Source: Bacillota bacterium (GTDB lineage Bacteria > Bacillota > Clostridia > Acetivibrionales > DSM-1351). From it: a DNA stretch of 64,000 bases. The notes under the pieces are model-generated. The model saw only the letters and a list, made by a program, of their open reading frames with translations. It had not been told where the DNA came from and did no database searches. Position numbers and translations under genes: made by a program. The stretch's first letter is position 1. Each line of letters opens with the position of its first letter. This document shows, piece after piece, positions 9,035 through 18,217 of the stretch. The stretch lies in NCBI GenBank assembly GCA_023415305.1, contig JAEZKZ010000094.1, positions 166,542 to 230,541 on the forward strand. The letters run 5' to 3'.

Positions 9035-10732
9035 TTAAGCTTTTGCAGTTACTGAGCAACTTCCAACCTTAATTGCTCTGCCATCAGCATTGAACTCAAC
9101 CACAGTTATAATCTTACCGGTTGCAGCAGTGATGTCGGCTGTGCCATCCCAAGCAGTATAGTTGCTCTTGCTGTCTCCTGTATTAACTGTAGCTACCTTG
9201 CCTGCAACCTTGTAGCCCAATGTTGTCCCAGATGACTCTTTACCAGTAACAGTTATCTTTGTGTCACCTGCTGCTGTTCCAGCTGCGGATACTACCCCTA
9301 GAGCTCCCAACTCGGTGTTTGTATAGTCAGTCGGGAATGTGCTAGTTGTTTCAGCATCAGTATTATCAAAGCTAACCACAACAAACGCTTCCCCAAATAC
9401 AGGCATACCATCATATCTGGCATAACCCTTGAAACCCGTCTGATTTTGTGAAAATCTTGCATGTTCAGAACTCTTAATCGTTGCTCCCGCTCTTTCAGCC
9501 AGCAAATAGAGTGAACCGAATCCACCTACTATCTCATTGTCACCAACAATCTCCAATTCGACGATATCGCCGCCAATAATCGGCATCTGGTTATTAACAC
9601 CGGCAACAAGAGCAGCCGCAGCATCAAAAGCCAGAGCCTTTGTCATCAGGTTAATGTGTGTCTTGCGGTTCATTACCCAGAATACTTTTCCATCAGAATA
9701 ATTAGGGTTTGCAACGCCGAGTGCCTCAATCAGTGAAGCGTAGAATGCAGCTCCTGTGGTTCCATTTATGTTAAGCTTCTTGATGTTGGTTGTGTGTAAG
9801 TCAGTCCATTCAGGAGCAGATGTACCCCAATTGGACGGTGCGGAGGTCTGTGCTAGCCTTGTCACAATACCAAGCGGCATCTTTACGCCAGTACCGTATA
9901 TAATAGCTCTGTCCGCACCCTTGCCGATTGCTTTGCCAAGCTGATCCAAAATTTCAGAGCCGAGTGCAATATCGCTGTCATTGAGCAGGTTATCGTGTAC
10001 CCAAATGATACCGCCGACCATGTACCCGTCAACTTCAATCTGGTTCAGGCTCATATCAAGTTCATTGAGTTCACCCTCAGCTTCTATCCAAACACCTTCA
10101 GGAGCAACCCCCAGTATATTTTGCCTTGCTGTGCCTCCGACTGGTTTCATGTTGATATACTTAGCCAGCTTAGAATAGCTTTCTAAGTTGTTTCTGAGAA
10201 TTTCTAACATAACTTCTGGTACTGTAAGTCCGCCATTTGTTATGCCTCTTGTTTTAATTGAGCGAATCTCGGTAATAAACTGCTTCACATCGTCACGAGT
10301 AAAAAAAGCATCGCGTTTCTCTTGGCTGTCAAAAAATCTTACTCTGGTTTTCATTCTTGTATCTCCCCTTTGTTCTGTTCTCACCTGGTCTGCTGCCGGT
10401 GGATTATTTGCTCTTTTATTGAGTTCCTCGATCTCCCCCTGTAGCTGCTGAATCTCTTCTTCAATCTTTTTCTTCTCGGTTTCGTTTGAAGCAATTTCAG
10501 TATTCAATGCCTCCTGATCCTTTTCAAAAGCTTCAACAGATTCATCTACTGCAGCCTTATCTTCTTCTGGGGTTTCATCCGTAATTTCATTAACGGCTGC
10601 CTCCAGTTCTGCTTCGCGGGTCTTAAACTCAGCTTTTCGCTTTTCAAAATCCGTGTCTTTAGCCCTAAGATCATCAAGTTGATTTCTCAGTGCCTGCAAT
10701 TTTTTTGTTATTACTAATTGTCTTAATGCCAT
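9035..10732 (-). CDS. Major capsid protein, HK97 fold, with scaffold-like N-terminus
   Basis: A protein of 565 residues from the ATG at 10732, chosen because GGGAG lies upstream; an in-frame start at 10765 lacks this. Residues 1-105 form a highly charged coiled coil that acts like a scaffold (delta) domain and is probably removed by the adjacent protease. The HK97 capsid domain follows, with IYGTGVKMPLGI and a C-terminal FVVVSFDN. The last 90 residues are an extra Thr/Gly-rich beta domain (TAAGDTKITVTGKESSGTT) that may decorate the capsid. It overlaps the protease gene by 10 bp. Confidence 0.9.
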   Translation of the reverse strand: MALRQLVITKKLQALRNQLDDLRAKDTDFEKRKAEFKTREAELEAAVNEITDETPEEDKAAVDESVEAFEKDQEALNTEIASNETEKKKIEEEIQQLQGEIEELNKRANNPPAADQVRTEQRGDTRMKTRVRFFDSQEKRDAFFTRDDVKQFITEIRSIKTRGITNGGLTVPEVMLEILRNNLESYSKLAKYINMKPVGGTARQNILGVAPEGVWIEAEGELNELDMSLNQIEVDGYMVGGIIWVHDNLLNDSDIALGSEILDQLGKAIGKGADRAIIYGTGVKMPLGIVTRLAQTSAPSNWGTSAPEWTDLHTTNIKKLNINGTTGAAFYASLIEALGVANPNYSDGKVFWVMNRKTHINLMTKALAFDAAAALVAGVNNQMPIIGGDIVELEIVGDNEIVGGFGSLYLLAERAGATIKSSEHARFSQNQTGFKGYARYDGMPVFGEAFVVVSFDNTDAETTSTFPTDYTNTELGALGVVSAAGTAAGDTKITVTGKESSGTTLGYKVAGKVATVNTGDSKSNYTAWDGTADITAATGKIITVVEFNADGRAIKVGSCSVTAKA

Positions 10733-11316
10733 TTCTTCAACTTCTCCCTTCTTTCGGCTTTCCATATATCTGTCTGCCGTTTTTTAATTTTCTCAAAATC
10801 CTTTTTTCGAGCGCTGACGGAGGTATCTTCATAAGCAGGGAATGTAACAACTGATACTTCATACAACATGACACTCTTGATAGTCCAGTGAACTGAGCCA
10901 TCCTCGTTATACTTAGTATCCTCTTCCAGGATGTCAAATCCAAAAGAGCACTGATTGACATCACCGCGCTCTACCCTTGCATAAAGGTTCATAGCGTCTT
11001 GGTCCTTCTCGTTGATTTCGATGCGTCCCCACAATCCTTTACTATCAACTTTAAGTTCAAGAGTTCCTGCTTTGTTGCGTCCAAGTACAAGCGTTGTATC
11101 ATGATTGATCAGTGCTCTGATATCATCATTGAGTGCATCGTCAAACGCCTTTGAATCAATACTTTCCGTCGCACCCGGCCATAGTTCGTATATGCCGCCG
11201 AACACCGAGAAATGGCCTTCAATATATTTCTTGCCATCAGCCTCTGCGGCTCTGAACTGTGTGGCTTGGCTGCGTGCTTGCCGCAATGTTCTATTCATCG
11301 CCTTCATCACCTCCAA
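10723..11316 (-). CDS. Prohead maturation protease (HK97 family)
   Basis: A 197-residue serine protease of the HK97 prohead type. The N-terminal strand GHFSVFGGIYELWPG, the DIRALINHDTTLVLGR segment with the catalytic His, and the VNQCSFGFDI segment with the catalytic Ser are all present. It would cleave the capsid delta domain after assembly. It lies between portal and capsid genes with overlaps on both sides. Confidence 0.92.
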   Translation of the reverse strand: MEVMKAMNRTLRQARSQATQFRAAEADGKKYIEGHFSVFGGIYELWPGATESIDSKAFDDALNDDIRALINHDTTLVLGRNKAGTLELKVDSKGLWGRIEINEKDQDAMNLYARVERGDVNQCSFGFDILEEDTKYNEDGSVHWTIKSVMLYEVSVVTFPAYEDTSVSARKKDFEKIKKRQTDIWKAERREKLKKWH

Positions 11317-12487
11317 TCAATTTCTTCTGTTTCCCCAGCATACTGGCTGGAATGTAGTTTTCCAGTGCTAGTAGCTCGTCCATTTCAGAATCTGGAGACA
11401 TACCTATCCAATCACGCCACTCGTTTCGCCTCATAGCCATGCGGTCCACCATTTCAGATCCTGCCTGAACTATGTCAGACAAACTGTAAGAGTACAGGCT
11501 GCGTGGGTTAAACCGCCAGTAATATTCCTGCGAATATAATGTTTTCCGGGTAAGTTCCTGTTCGATCACCTTTGCTTTACCAAGGATTCGCGAACCGATA
11601 AAATTGTTATACTCTTCTCGATTAAACTCACCAACTCCAACTAAAAAGGGCGGCACACCAATTATCCCGGCAACCGTCCTCTTATCTATTTCCATATTTT
11701 TTGCAAGTGCAAGGTCGTTTAATGTTAGAGGTTTAACCTCTTTTACATCAAAAGCCTCTGCAGGAATAAACCATGGACGACCATTCTCGCTCGAATCGAG
11801 ATATTGTTCGGCAAGTTTTTTTCTTCCAGGAGCACTTGCAAATTCATCCGTTAAACCATCAACCTTTACAATAATTGATGGAGATGGACTTTCAAGAAGT
11901 GCCTGTTTTGTTGCTCCGGCTTGTTTAAGTCCTTTGACAACATCTTTCAATACAGCCTTGTAACCAGTACCAATGTATGGCCGATCTGGGTCTGGGTTGA
12001 TAACAAAATGCAAAACCTCATCAGGTGAGAATATCTTATCTCCATACCTAATCATGTAACCATCCGCTGTATCTAAAAATGTGACTCTTGATGGTTTCAG
12101 TGGTTCAAGATTATCTAAGTACCCATCTGGTGTATATCTAGGGTATGTAACTTGATTCCCTTCACCTTCCAGCATCAATGTCCAGACAAGATTATATATG
12201 AAGGCTTTTCGGGTCATCCATTTATTAGGTTCAACATCAAGCTTTCTGGATAACTCGTTTCTTACTCTCACATCGCCTTTGTCTGTGTTTTGCATGAGGT
12301 ATAAAGTCATATTGCTGATTAGATCTGCATATATGTCCACACACATCTTAACTTCTGGGCAATTCGCAAGTTTTGTGTACCCATTCACAGTCAAGGCATC
12401 GTAAGCATCAGGCGAACACAGCCACACCATACTTCTTTTCTGTGGGGCATCTCTACTTTGATTATTCGGTTTCTTCTTTTTACTCAT
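11291..12487 (-). CDS. Portal protein, HK97 family
   Basis: A 398-residue protein with features of HK97-type portals: VWTLMLEGEGNQVTYPRY, DEVLHFVINPD and, towards the C-terminal third, GVPPFLVGVGEFNREEYNNF, followed by helical clip/crown regions. It forms the dodecameric DNA channel at the capsid vertex. The start overlaps the end of the large terminase gene, and the stop overlaps the protease gene. Confidence 0.92.
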   Translation of the reverse strand: MSKKKKPNNQSRDAPQKRSMVWLCSPDAYDALTVNGYTKLANCPEVKMCVDIYADLISNMTLYLMQNTDKGDVRVRNELSRKLDVEPNKWMTRKAFIYNLVWTLMLEGEGNQVTYPRYTPDGYLDNLEPLKPSRVTFLDTADGYMIRYGDKIFSPDEVLHFVINPDPDRPYIGTGYKAVLKDVVKGLKQAGATKQALLESPSPSIIVKVDGLTDEFASAPGRKKLAEQYLDSSENGRPWFIPAEAFDVKEVKPLTLNDLALAKNMEIDKRTVAGIIGVPPFLVGVGEFNREEYNNFIGSRILGKAKVIEQELTRKTLYSQEYYWRFNPRSLYSYSLSDIVQAGSEMVDRMAMRRNEWRDWIGMSPDSEMDELLALENYIPASMLGKQKKLIGGDEGDE

Positions 12488-14261
12488 CTAACCACCCCTT
12501 AGCTTTCTCTGATTTTTCTAAATTTTCAAGCATTCTAACACATGCAAAAACTGCTGCATCAAATACGTCAATGCGGTGTGTAACCTCAACCTTGTCATAC
12601 TGAACCATGTCATCCACCTTCTCAATGGCCCTAACATTTTCGACGCAATATTCAAACGGCTCTGCTCCAAAATAATAGAGCTTTCCGTCTTTAGCTTTTT
12701 TCTCTATTCGACGGAAGCCCTCTGATTTTTTGTAATAGTATTGTGGCTGGTCCACTATTGCGAAACCTTTTTGCTTCATGCCAAGGAAATATTCCCGGCA
12801 GAATTTTCTATCGTGACCAACCTGCTTAATCTTGTATCCCTTCTTTTTCATCTGGTCAAACCAATTGACTACATCAGTGTGATTAACTGTTGGATTATTA
12901 CACATGTCAAGCCAACCATCATCTTTCCACCCGAACAACGGAATCCCATCTTCCTCTGCTTTGATATGTGCAGCTACAATTGGAAACCAACAATGAGGGA
13001 TAAAAATATCAATGCCTTTATATGAACCGTATAGGCCTGAGGCCGTCAGGTCATGCATTTTTGATAAGTCTGCACCACCATAAAAGTTAATCAGGAGTGC
13101 TTTGACAAATTCAAGCTTTTTCTGTAATGACCACTGAGGATCAATCCCCAGTTCCTCCTCAGCTTTACGATTACTAATCTGAAACTCAGCCAAATTAAAA
13201 TACGCCTTCATTGAAGACGTATATATGTCAAGCGACTTTGCTAAGAAGTCTTTCCTTTGTTGTGGATCGTTTTGTGCTTGAAGTGCATCGTTCATAATGT
13301 CTTGAGGTCTAATTGTCACTCCATAGTTTGGGTTAGCCTTCTCATGTTCTATAGGGTTAGTATAGTCAACATTACCGTTTTCATCCTCATCAGCCTTACT
13401 AATAAATACAAAATAAGCATCGCCTTGTACAATGCCTGATAAAATCTTTTGGCAATATTTCAGTCGCTGGTAGCAGAATGATGTTATATCATCTCCAGCT
13501 GTAGTTATTCCTATCATCAATTTATTTGTATAAGCTTTCATTGCTTCTTTGATGATGTTGTACTGCTTCGGCGATTTATATGCATGTAATTCATCTGCAA
13601 TTGCTATATTGCAGTTAAGACTATCCTGCGCATCTGGGTTTGCGGCCAGCGCTTCAATACGGACCATTCCCCCATCTAAATTTTTATGTTCAATAGAATG
13701 CTCCATATTATTATCAAGCATTCTCCATCCATCAGCTTCGGCCTCGGCCTTACTGCCATACATATAAAACTGGAGGTTGTCAACAATGTTATTGTAACTC
13801 TGCATGGCTTGTTTTAGTGCAGCTCCAACAATATATACAGATGATCCACTTTTTCTCTCCAGGAGCGCAAGTGCCCACGTAAGAGCAGAGACGAATAATG
13901 TCTTGCCGTTTTTTCGGCAAATAAAAATGAACGCTTCTTTGTATCTTCGTTCATTTGTTCCTGCTTTATAAAAACCCAATAGGTTATAAACAATATATTT
14001 TTGCCAATGCGCTAATAATAACGGTTTCCCCCGAAGTGGAGTTCCGTCTAAATCCTCCCCTTGTCGGTGTTTAAAGGTTCGCTCAATGATACCTATTACA
14101 AAGTCTGCATCCTTACTATTAAAATCCCATCGAGAATCTTTTAAGTCATTGAGAAACCGTTGACATCCTTGAATTTGCTCTTTGCAAGCAATCTTTCGCC
14201 CCTCAACTATTGACCTGGCATATTCTAGTACCTCGTCAGCATACTTGCCTTTTATGTTCAT
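12480..14261 (-). CDS. Terminase large subunit
   Basis: A 593-residue packaging ATPase/nuclease. The ATPase part has a Walker A-like RKNGKT within FIFICRKNGKTLFVSAL and a Walker B-like IAIADELHAY. The nuclease part has YGGADLSKMHDLTASG with the first metal-binding Asp and an EYFLGMKQKG region. It belongs to the HK97/P27-type terminases and overlaps the small subunit gene by four bases (ATGA). Confidence 0.94.
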   Translation of the reverse strand: MNIKGKYADEVLEYARSIVEGRKIACKEQIQGCQRFLNDLKDSRWDFNSKDADFVIGIIERTFKHRQGEDLDGTPLRGKPLLLAHWQKYIVYNLLGFYKAGTNERRYKEAFIFICRKNGKTLFVSALTWALALLERKSGSSVYIVGAALKQAMQSYNNIVDNLQFYMYGSKAEAEADGWRMLDNNMEHSIEHKNLDGGMVRIEALAANPDAQDSLNCNIAIADELHAYKSPKQYNIIKEAMKAYTNKLMIGITTAGDDITSFCYQRLKYCQKILSGIVQGDAYFVFISKADEDENGNVDYTNPIEHEKANPNYGVTIRPQDIMNDALQAQNDPQQRKDFLAKSLDIYTSSMKAYFNLAEFQISNRKAEEELGIDPQWSLQKKLEFVKALLINFYGGADLSKMHDLTASGLYGSYKGIDIFIPHCWFPIVAAHIKAEEDGIPLFGWKDDGWLDMCNNPTVNHTDVVNWFDQMKKKGYKIKQVGHDRKFCREYFLGMKQKGFAIVDQPQYYYKKSEGFRRIEKKAKDGKLYYFGAEPFEYCVENVRAIEKVDDMVQYDKVEVTHRIDVFDAAVFACVRMLENLEKSEKAKGWLDE

Positions 14262-14611
14262 TTATTATCCAACCCCTTTAATGCTGCGGCAAGTGCAGAC
14301 TGTTTTTTCTGTTTAAAAGCCTTGTCATCAGTTTTTAGTAATCCCTGTGGAGTAAGCCCTAACTGAGTGGCGTATGCAAGGATATCTTTCCGGAGCGTTT
14401 CAAGGGTTGTTACGATAGGCGCTTTTTTAGATCCAGTGTTTGTTGACTCTTCAATATCATAATTGGATGCTATGAATCGTTCAGTCAGAAATTTGTATTG
14501 CTCCCGGAGTTGAGAATAAACCTCAATGATGGGTTCAAATTCTGGTTTGTATACTCCAAGAGCTTTCATTTGGTCTCTTGTTTGCTTATCTATATTTTTA
14601 GGACGTCCCAC
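14258..14611 (-). CDS. Terminase small subunit, P27 family
   Basis: A 117-residue helical protein beginning MGRPKN, with YKFLTERFIASNYD and a C-terminal QLGLTPQGL segment, all typical of P27-type small terminases. It recognises the packaging site and delivers it to the large subunit. A GGAG site precedes the start. Confidence 0.85.
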   Translation of the reverse strand: MGRPKNIDKQTRDQMKALGVYKPEFEPIIEVYSQLREQYKFLTERFIASNYDIEESTNTGSKKAPIVTTLETLRKDILAYATQLGLTPQGLLKTDDKAFKQKKQSALAAALKGLDNK

Positions 14612-14733
14612 CTTATCAACTCCTTTCTAATTTTGGGGCTTCATAAAATTTTTCACTTATTCCCGGAGAGGGAAAAGTCTCCCATCGCCAGTCAATTAAC
14701 TTTTATTTTTGAATTTTCAAAGAGGGGGGGATT

Positions 14734-14976
14734 TCAATTCTTCCTCCCTCCTTTTTCCGGATGCTCTCTATTATGACACGCTAAACATAAACTTTGCCCA
14801 TTTTCAACCTTATATTTTAATTCTGGATATTCTTCTACAGTCCTTATGTGATGCGCATGTGTAGCCTCTACCTTTTTCCCATATCGTATACATTTCTGAC
14901 ATAGATAATTGTCGCGTCTTAATACTTTATCTCGCCACTCTTTATGCTTCTTTTTCTTATAATGACTGTTGTCCAA
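14734..14976 (-). CDS. HNH endonuclease
   Basis: An 80-residue HNH nuclease with the usual two Cys pairs (CQKC and CLAC) and the ATHAHHI metal-binding strand, ending in CHNREH. HNH proteins next to the small terminase are needed for cos cleavage in many HK97-type phages. The 262 bp between its start and the recombinase at 15240 contain no gene I can support. Confidence 0.9.
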   Translation of the reverse strand: MDNSHYKKKKHKEWRDKVLRRDNYLCQKCIRYGKKVEATHAHHIRTVEEYPELKYKVENGQSLCLACHNREHPEKGGRKN

Positions 14977-15239
14977 CCTAAGTCGCCCCTTTTATCTCAT
15001 AATTGTATAAATATACATGTACAAATTTTAAGCTAAAACCATTACAAATAGAGACTTTTATTCATGTATTTCACAAACCAAAAAGCTCATTATTGGAGTT
15101 GTTTTGCATAAATATCGAATTCTCTTTATCTTTAAATTCTGTTGACAATCCTTAAATACTTTCTGAATCCCTTATATCAAGGCTTATACAGAGTTAACTA
15201 TTCTTCAATTCTCTATAACCTCATTATGTTGAATAATAG

Positions 15240-15815
15240 TTAAAACAATTTAAAGTTTTCCATGGAATCATCAATGTTTTTTTGATTGATTCCGATGTAT
15301 CTTAAAGTAACACTAACATCAGAATGACCGAATATTTCCATTAACACAACTGCATCTTTGTTCTCGGTATAGTGCCAATAACCAAAAGTCTTTCTCATGG
15401 TATGACAACCTATTTTCTCGAGTCCATATTTGGCAGCAGCCTTTTTAAGTATCTTATAATATGTTGACCTATGCATTGGATAATCGCCTTTATGATCAGT
15501 AACCCTTGTTTTAAATATAAACTCATGAGGCAACATATCTTTAAGATATACTTCTAATGCTTTCTTTAATTCTCTCCCAATTGGAAGCTGAATCTGCTTT
15601 TTGGTTTTGGTTTCTCTTACAAAAATGTGATCCTTTATCTTTCCATTTTTCATAAGGTCTGAGACTTTTAGTTTGAGGATGTCAGAAATTCTTCTTCCAA
15701 GATATAAGCCACACATGAAAATCATGTAGTCTCTTTCACTCTGTTCCTTCAAGTCTTTAGCAATGCATTCTAAAATAACTTTGTCTCTTATCGGATTAAC
15801 CTCTTTCACTCTCAA
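15240..15815 (-). CDS. Small tyrosine recombinase (catalytic domain only)
   Basis: A 191-residue protein with the tyrosine recombinase signature: LYLGRRISDILKL (first Arg), HTMRKTFGYW (His-x-x-Arg), IFGHSDVSVTLRYIGI (His and nucleophilic Tyr). It lacks the N-terminal core-binding domain of full-size integrases. The chosen start is TTG at 15815 with AGAAGGTG upstream. It sits in the late region before the HNH and terminase genes, not near the prophage end, and a serine integrase is present at 26828, so its job is probably not lysogenic integration. A role in resolving genome multimers is a guess. Confidence 0.85.
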   Translation of the reverse strand: MRVKEVNPIRDKVILECIAKDLKEQSERDYMIFMCGLYLGRRISDILKLKVSDLMKNGKIKDHIFVRETKTKKQIQLPIGRELKKALEVYLKDMLPHEFIFKTRVTDHKGDYPMHRSTYYKILKKAAAKYGLEKIGCHTMRKTFGYWHYTENKDAVVLMEIFGHSDVSVTLRYIGINQKNIDDSMENFKLF

Positions 15816-15824
15816 TCACCTTCT

Positions 15825-15938
15825 TTATTGCTTAAGTTTTTGCTTTGCACATTTTGGAAATATACAAAACCATTTACCTCCCCGGAATGTGCCCCAGACA
15901 CATGTTGCACATTTGAATTTGTATTTCGGTCTAGTCAT
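15825..15938 (-). CDS. Tiny Cys-rich protein, zinc-knuckle-like
   Basis: An ATG at 15938 preceded by AAAGGATG opens a frame of 37 residues with CATC and an FCIFPKC segment, giving four cysteines arranged like a small zinc knuckle. It ends 10 bp before the tyrosine recombinase start, so the two are likely co-expressed. Small proteins of this type are common in clostridial prophages. Confidence 0.6.
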   Translation of the reverse strand: MTRPKYKFKCATCVWGTFRGGKWFCIFPKCAKQKLKQ

Positions 15939-15970
15939 CCAAGGCACATCCTTTCAACAAGAAATAAGCA

Positions 15971-16003
15971 GCAAAAAGGAGAGTATATTTCAACTCTCCT
16001 TTA
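15971..16003 (-). terminator. Rho-independent terminator
   Basis: On the minus strand an AAAGGAGAGT/ACTCTCCTTT stem with a short AT loop ends in a T run. It lies upstream of the Cys-rich and recombinase genes and would stop transcription arriving from the RinA-like gene. Confidence 0.75.
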
Positions 16004-16033
16004 CACGCTATTTATACGCTGCTTTCGTGTGTT

Positions 16034-16073
16034 TGAAAAAAATACCCATCGGCTTCGACTGTCCGACGGGTAA
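16034..16073 (-). terminator. Rho-independent terminator
   Basis: The minus strand shows ACCCGTCGG paired with CCGATGGGT followed by seven Ts. It is placed after the RinA-like regulator gene and, with a second terminator 30 bp further on, marks the boundary between the early and late operons. Confidence 0.85.
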
Positions 16074-16143
16074 CTTGCTGTGTTTAAAAGTGTATTTTCC
16101 ACAATACTATTATATTACTTTTAAAAGCTTCATTCAGCATCAT

Positions 16144-16587
16144 TTACGCACTTTTTTGATTTTCTTTCCAGAATTTTATTTTTCTTTGAACTGTACTCCG
16201 GCTAATACCTAATTCCTCGGCTATTTCTTCTTCAGACATTCCATCAACGAATTTATGTATTAAGATTAATCTTGTAGTTCTGTCCGGTATAGTTTCAAAA
16301 TACCCATAAGCTTTATTAATTAATTCGATCAGCTTCTCCATTTTTTTGTTTAAACTCTCAGCTAATTTATTTCTTTTTTTAAGACATCCTTCTGACATTT
16401 TTTCAAATCCTTCTATTCTGAAAGAACGTGAGCCATATGGAAAATTAGCAGAACTACCTGTTACTTTGTCTGTTACATATTTATTCCCAGGAGCTGCATC
16501 ACCATTGTACAAGTCTTGGATCCTTTCTCTTATATCCTTAATTTCTCTACTGATACCTTTTATTTCGTTCAGTTCTTTATTGTTCAT
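16144..16587 (-). CDS. RinA/ArpU-type late transcription regulator
   Basis: A 147-residue protein, helical, with a C-terminal sigma-70 region 4-like helix-turn-helix (DGMSEEEIAEELGISRSTVQ). Proteins of this shape are the last gene of the early operon in Gram-positive phages and activate the late packaging and structural operon. Its position just before a double terminator agrees. Confidence 0.8.
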   Translation of the reverse strand: MNNKELNEIKGISREIKDIRERIQDLYNGDAAPGNKYVTDKVTGSSANFPYGSRSFRIEGFEKMSEGCLKKRNKLAESLNKKMEKLIELINKAYGYFETIPDRTTRLILIHKFVDGMSEEEIAEELGISRSTVQRKIKFWKENQKSA

Positions 16588-16636
16588 AGGCCCCTCCTAT
16601 TCTTTTGTTTGTGACGCTATCTTCTTATATCCCGTA

Positions 16637-17680
16637 CTAAAACCCTTCAACCAATTCCAGTTGTTCTCCCCAGTATCTAACGTTGATGTAATCAAGAACC
16701 TTGTTTAAACCCAATCCACCCTCATCCCAATCCTTCATACAATAATTCCATAATTGGGGATGAGTGCCTTGCATCCTTTGAAATCTATTAGGTTCTTTTT
16801 CAAGGTGACACCCGTACATACAGAACATACACCCCGTGCGGTCAACCCCTGTAGTATAACGATAAGATTTACCTTTATCATGGCTTTGTAGAATTATTTT
16901 TCCATAGATACTAGCAAGTGGGATATTAAACGTATCAATATACTCTAATACGTCCTGTTCTGTCCATAAGCTTAATGGCCTTGACTGAGGTTTCCCCGTG
17001 TCATATGCATTGCAGCCATGCTCTAAGTAACTTGCCTGCCTGTCTTTGCCTTCATCAGCCATAGTTCCAATTATGGCCTTTCTTTTCGATCTGTTAGCAA
17101 ACTTGTTAAGTGGGGCTTTTTTCATAACTGCACAGCAGCCGTCAGATACTTCAAAAGGTGCATTTAAAAGCGTTAGCCATTTTTCTGGAACCTTTCCCAT
17201 GTCCCCTCTTTCATCACCATTAAGCAGATAATTTCTATATTTTTCGCTAAGATTGTAGTGACGAAGTTTATAAATTTTACCTGACGTGTTCTTAGAAACC
17301 ACGGGATATCCATATTTCGCAATTACTTCTCTAAAGCTCATAGCTGGACGTAATTTTTCAAGTACAATTTTAATCTCATATTTCTCTATTAAATATCCAG
17401 CGTAATAATCAACAAATTGTTTTATTTCAGGGTATTCAAGGCCAGTATCAACAAATACTATATATAGCTCGGAATCTTTATGAAAATCTCTTGAAGCTTT
17501 CCATACTCTACATACCAAATCTAGTAATGCTGTGCTATCCTTGCCACCGCTAAAGCTTATATATACCTTCCAGTTCCATGACATGCACCATTCTAAGATT
17601 TTTGATTGACTTATGGGAATTTTATATCTTAACGGCCACTCTTGAATTTGTTTTAATTGACACAGCTCCAATGTTTTCAC
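16637..17680 (-). CDS. PAPS reductase-family phage protein
   Basis: A 347-residue protein with the PP-loop SFSGGKDSTALLDLV around residues 42-56, the signature of the phosphoadenosine-phosphosulfate reductase/adenine nucleotide alpha-hydrolase superfamily. A Cys-containing CMFCMYGCHLEKEPNRF segment towards the C-terminus probably binds a metal or Fe-S cluster. Phage members are common, with proposed roles in DNA or tRNA modification; the substrate is not known. A true sulfate-assimilation role is unlikely here, as no partner genes are present. Confidence 0.85.
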   Translation of the reverse strand: MKTLELCQLKQIQEWPLRYKIPISQSKILEWCMSWNWKVYISFSGGKDSTALLDLVCRVWKASRDFHKDSELYIVFVDTGLEYPEIKQFVDYYAGYLIEKYEIKIVLEKLRPAMSFREVIAKYGYPVVSKNTSGKIYKLRHYNLSEKYRNYLLNGDERGDMGKVPEKWLTLLNAPFEVSDGCCAVMKKAPLNKFANRSKRKAIIGTMADEGKDRQASYLEHGCNAYDTGKPQSRPLSLWTEQDVLEYIDTFNIPLASIYGKIILQSHDKGKSYRYTTGVDRTGCMFCMYGCHLEKEPNRFQRMQGTHPQLWNYCMKDWDEGGLGLNKVLDYINVRYWGEQLELVEGF

Positions 17681-17707
17681 CTCCTGTCTTGGTGCATACT
17701 CTATTCA

Positions 17708-17914
17708 TTACACGCACATAATTCCTTTGTCATACAAACAACCATATAAGCCTTTTATGACTTCTGGTTCATATTCATATGGGGATTCTTCAAAGTTTCT
17801 CAGTAATGTCAGCATATCCCCAACCGAAAACTGTTTAAGCTTTTCAAGTTTTTCTTGATTGGATAATTCGGTATTCTTTTTTAGCATTAAATTAATCTCA
17901 CGTCCGTATGTCAT
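17708..17914 (-). CDS. Hypothetical phage early protein
   Basis: A 68-residue charged helical protein starting at the ATG at 17914, where AAAGGAG lies upstream. No family is recognised. It lies in the string of small early genes between the replication proteins and the RinA-like regulator. Confidence 0.55.
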   Translation of the reverse strand: MTYGREINLMLKKNTELSNQEKLEKLKQFSVGDMLTLLRNFEESPYEYEPEVIKGLYGCLYDKGIMCV

Positions 17915-17952
17915 ATGTACTCCTTTCATGCGCAATAGACTAATTTACTGAG

Positions 17953-18201
17953 TTATTTTTCATCTGGTACAATTACGCCTTTTCCTTTTAATGGGCACTG
18001 ACTGTTATATCCTTCGACTTGTTGATTTATTAAGATTGGCTCATTTTTTAAGATGCAGTGAGAAGCTCTCCTAATTATCTGAACAACACCGCTTAGTTTG
18101 TCAGCACTTTCTACCCCTTCATGCTGTACTACTTCATGCCTAAACGGGCAACTGATACATTCGATTATTTTAAAAGGCAATTGTATTTTATATTCAATCA
18201 T
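17953..18201 (-). CDS. Hypothetical phage protein with Cys pairs
   Basis: An 82-residue protein with CISCPFRHE near the N-terminus and two later cysteines, which could coordinate a metal. It lies between the ASCH-like gene and a small early gene. No family recognised. Confidence 0.5.
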   Translation of the reverse strand: MIEYKIQLPFKIIECISCPFRHEVVQHEGVESADKLSGVVQIIRRASHCILKNEPILINQQVEGYNSQCPLKGKGVIVPDEK

Positions 18202-18217
18202 CCCTCACACCATCCTC

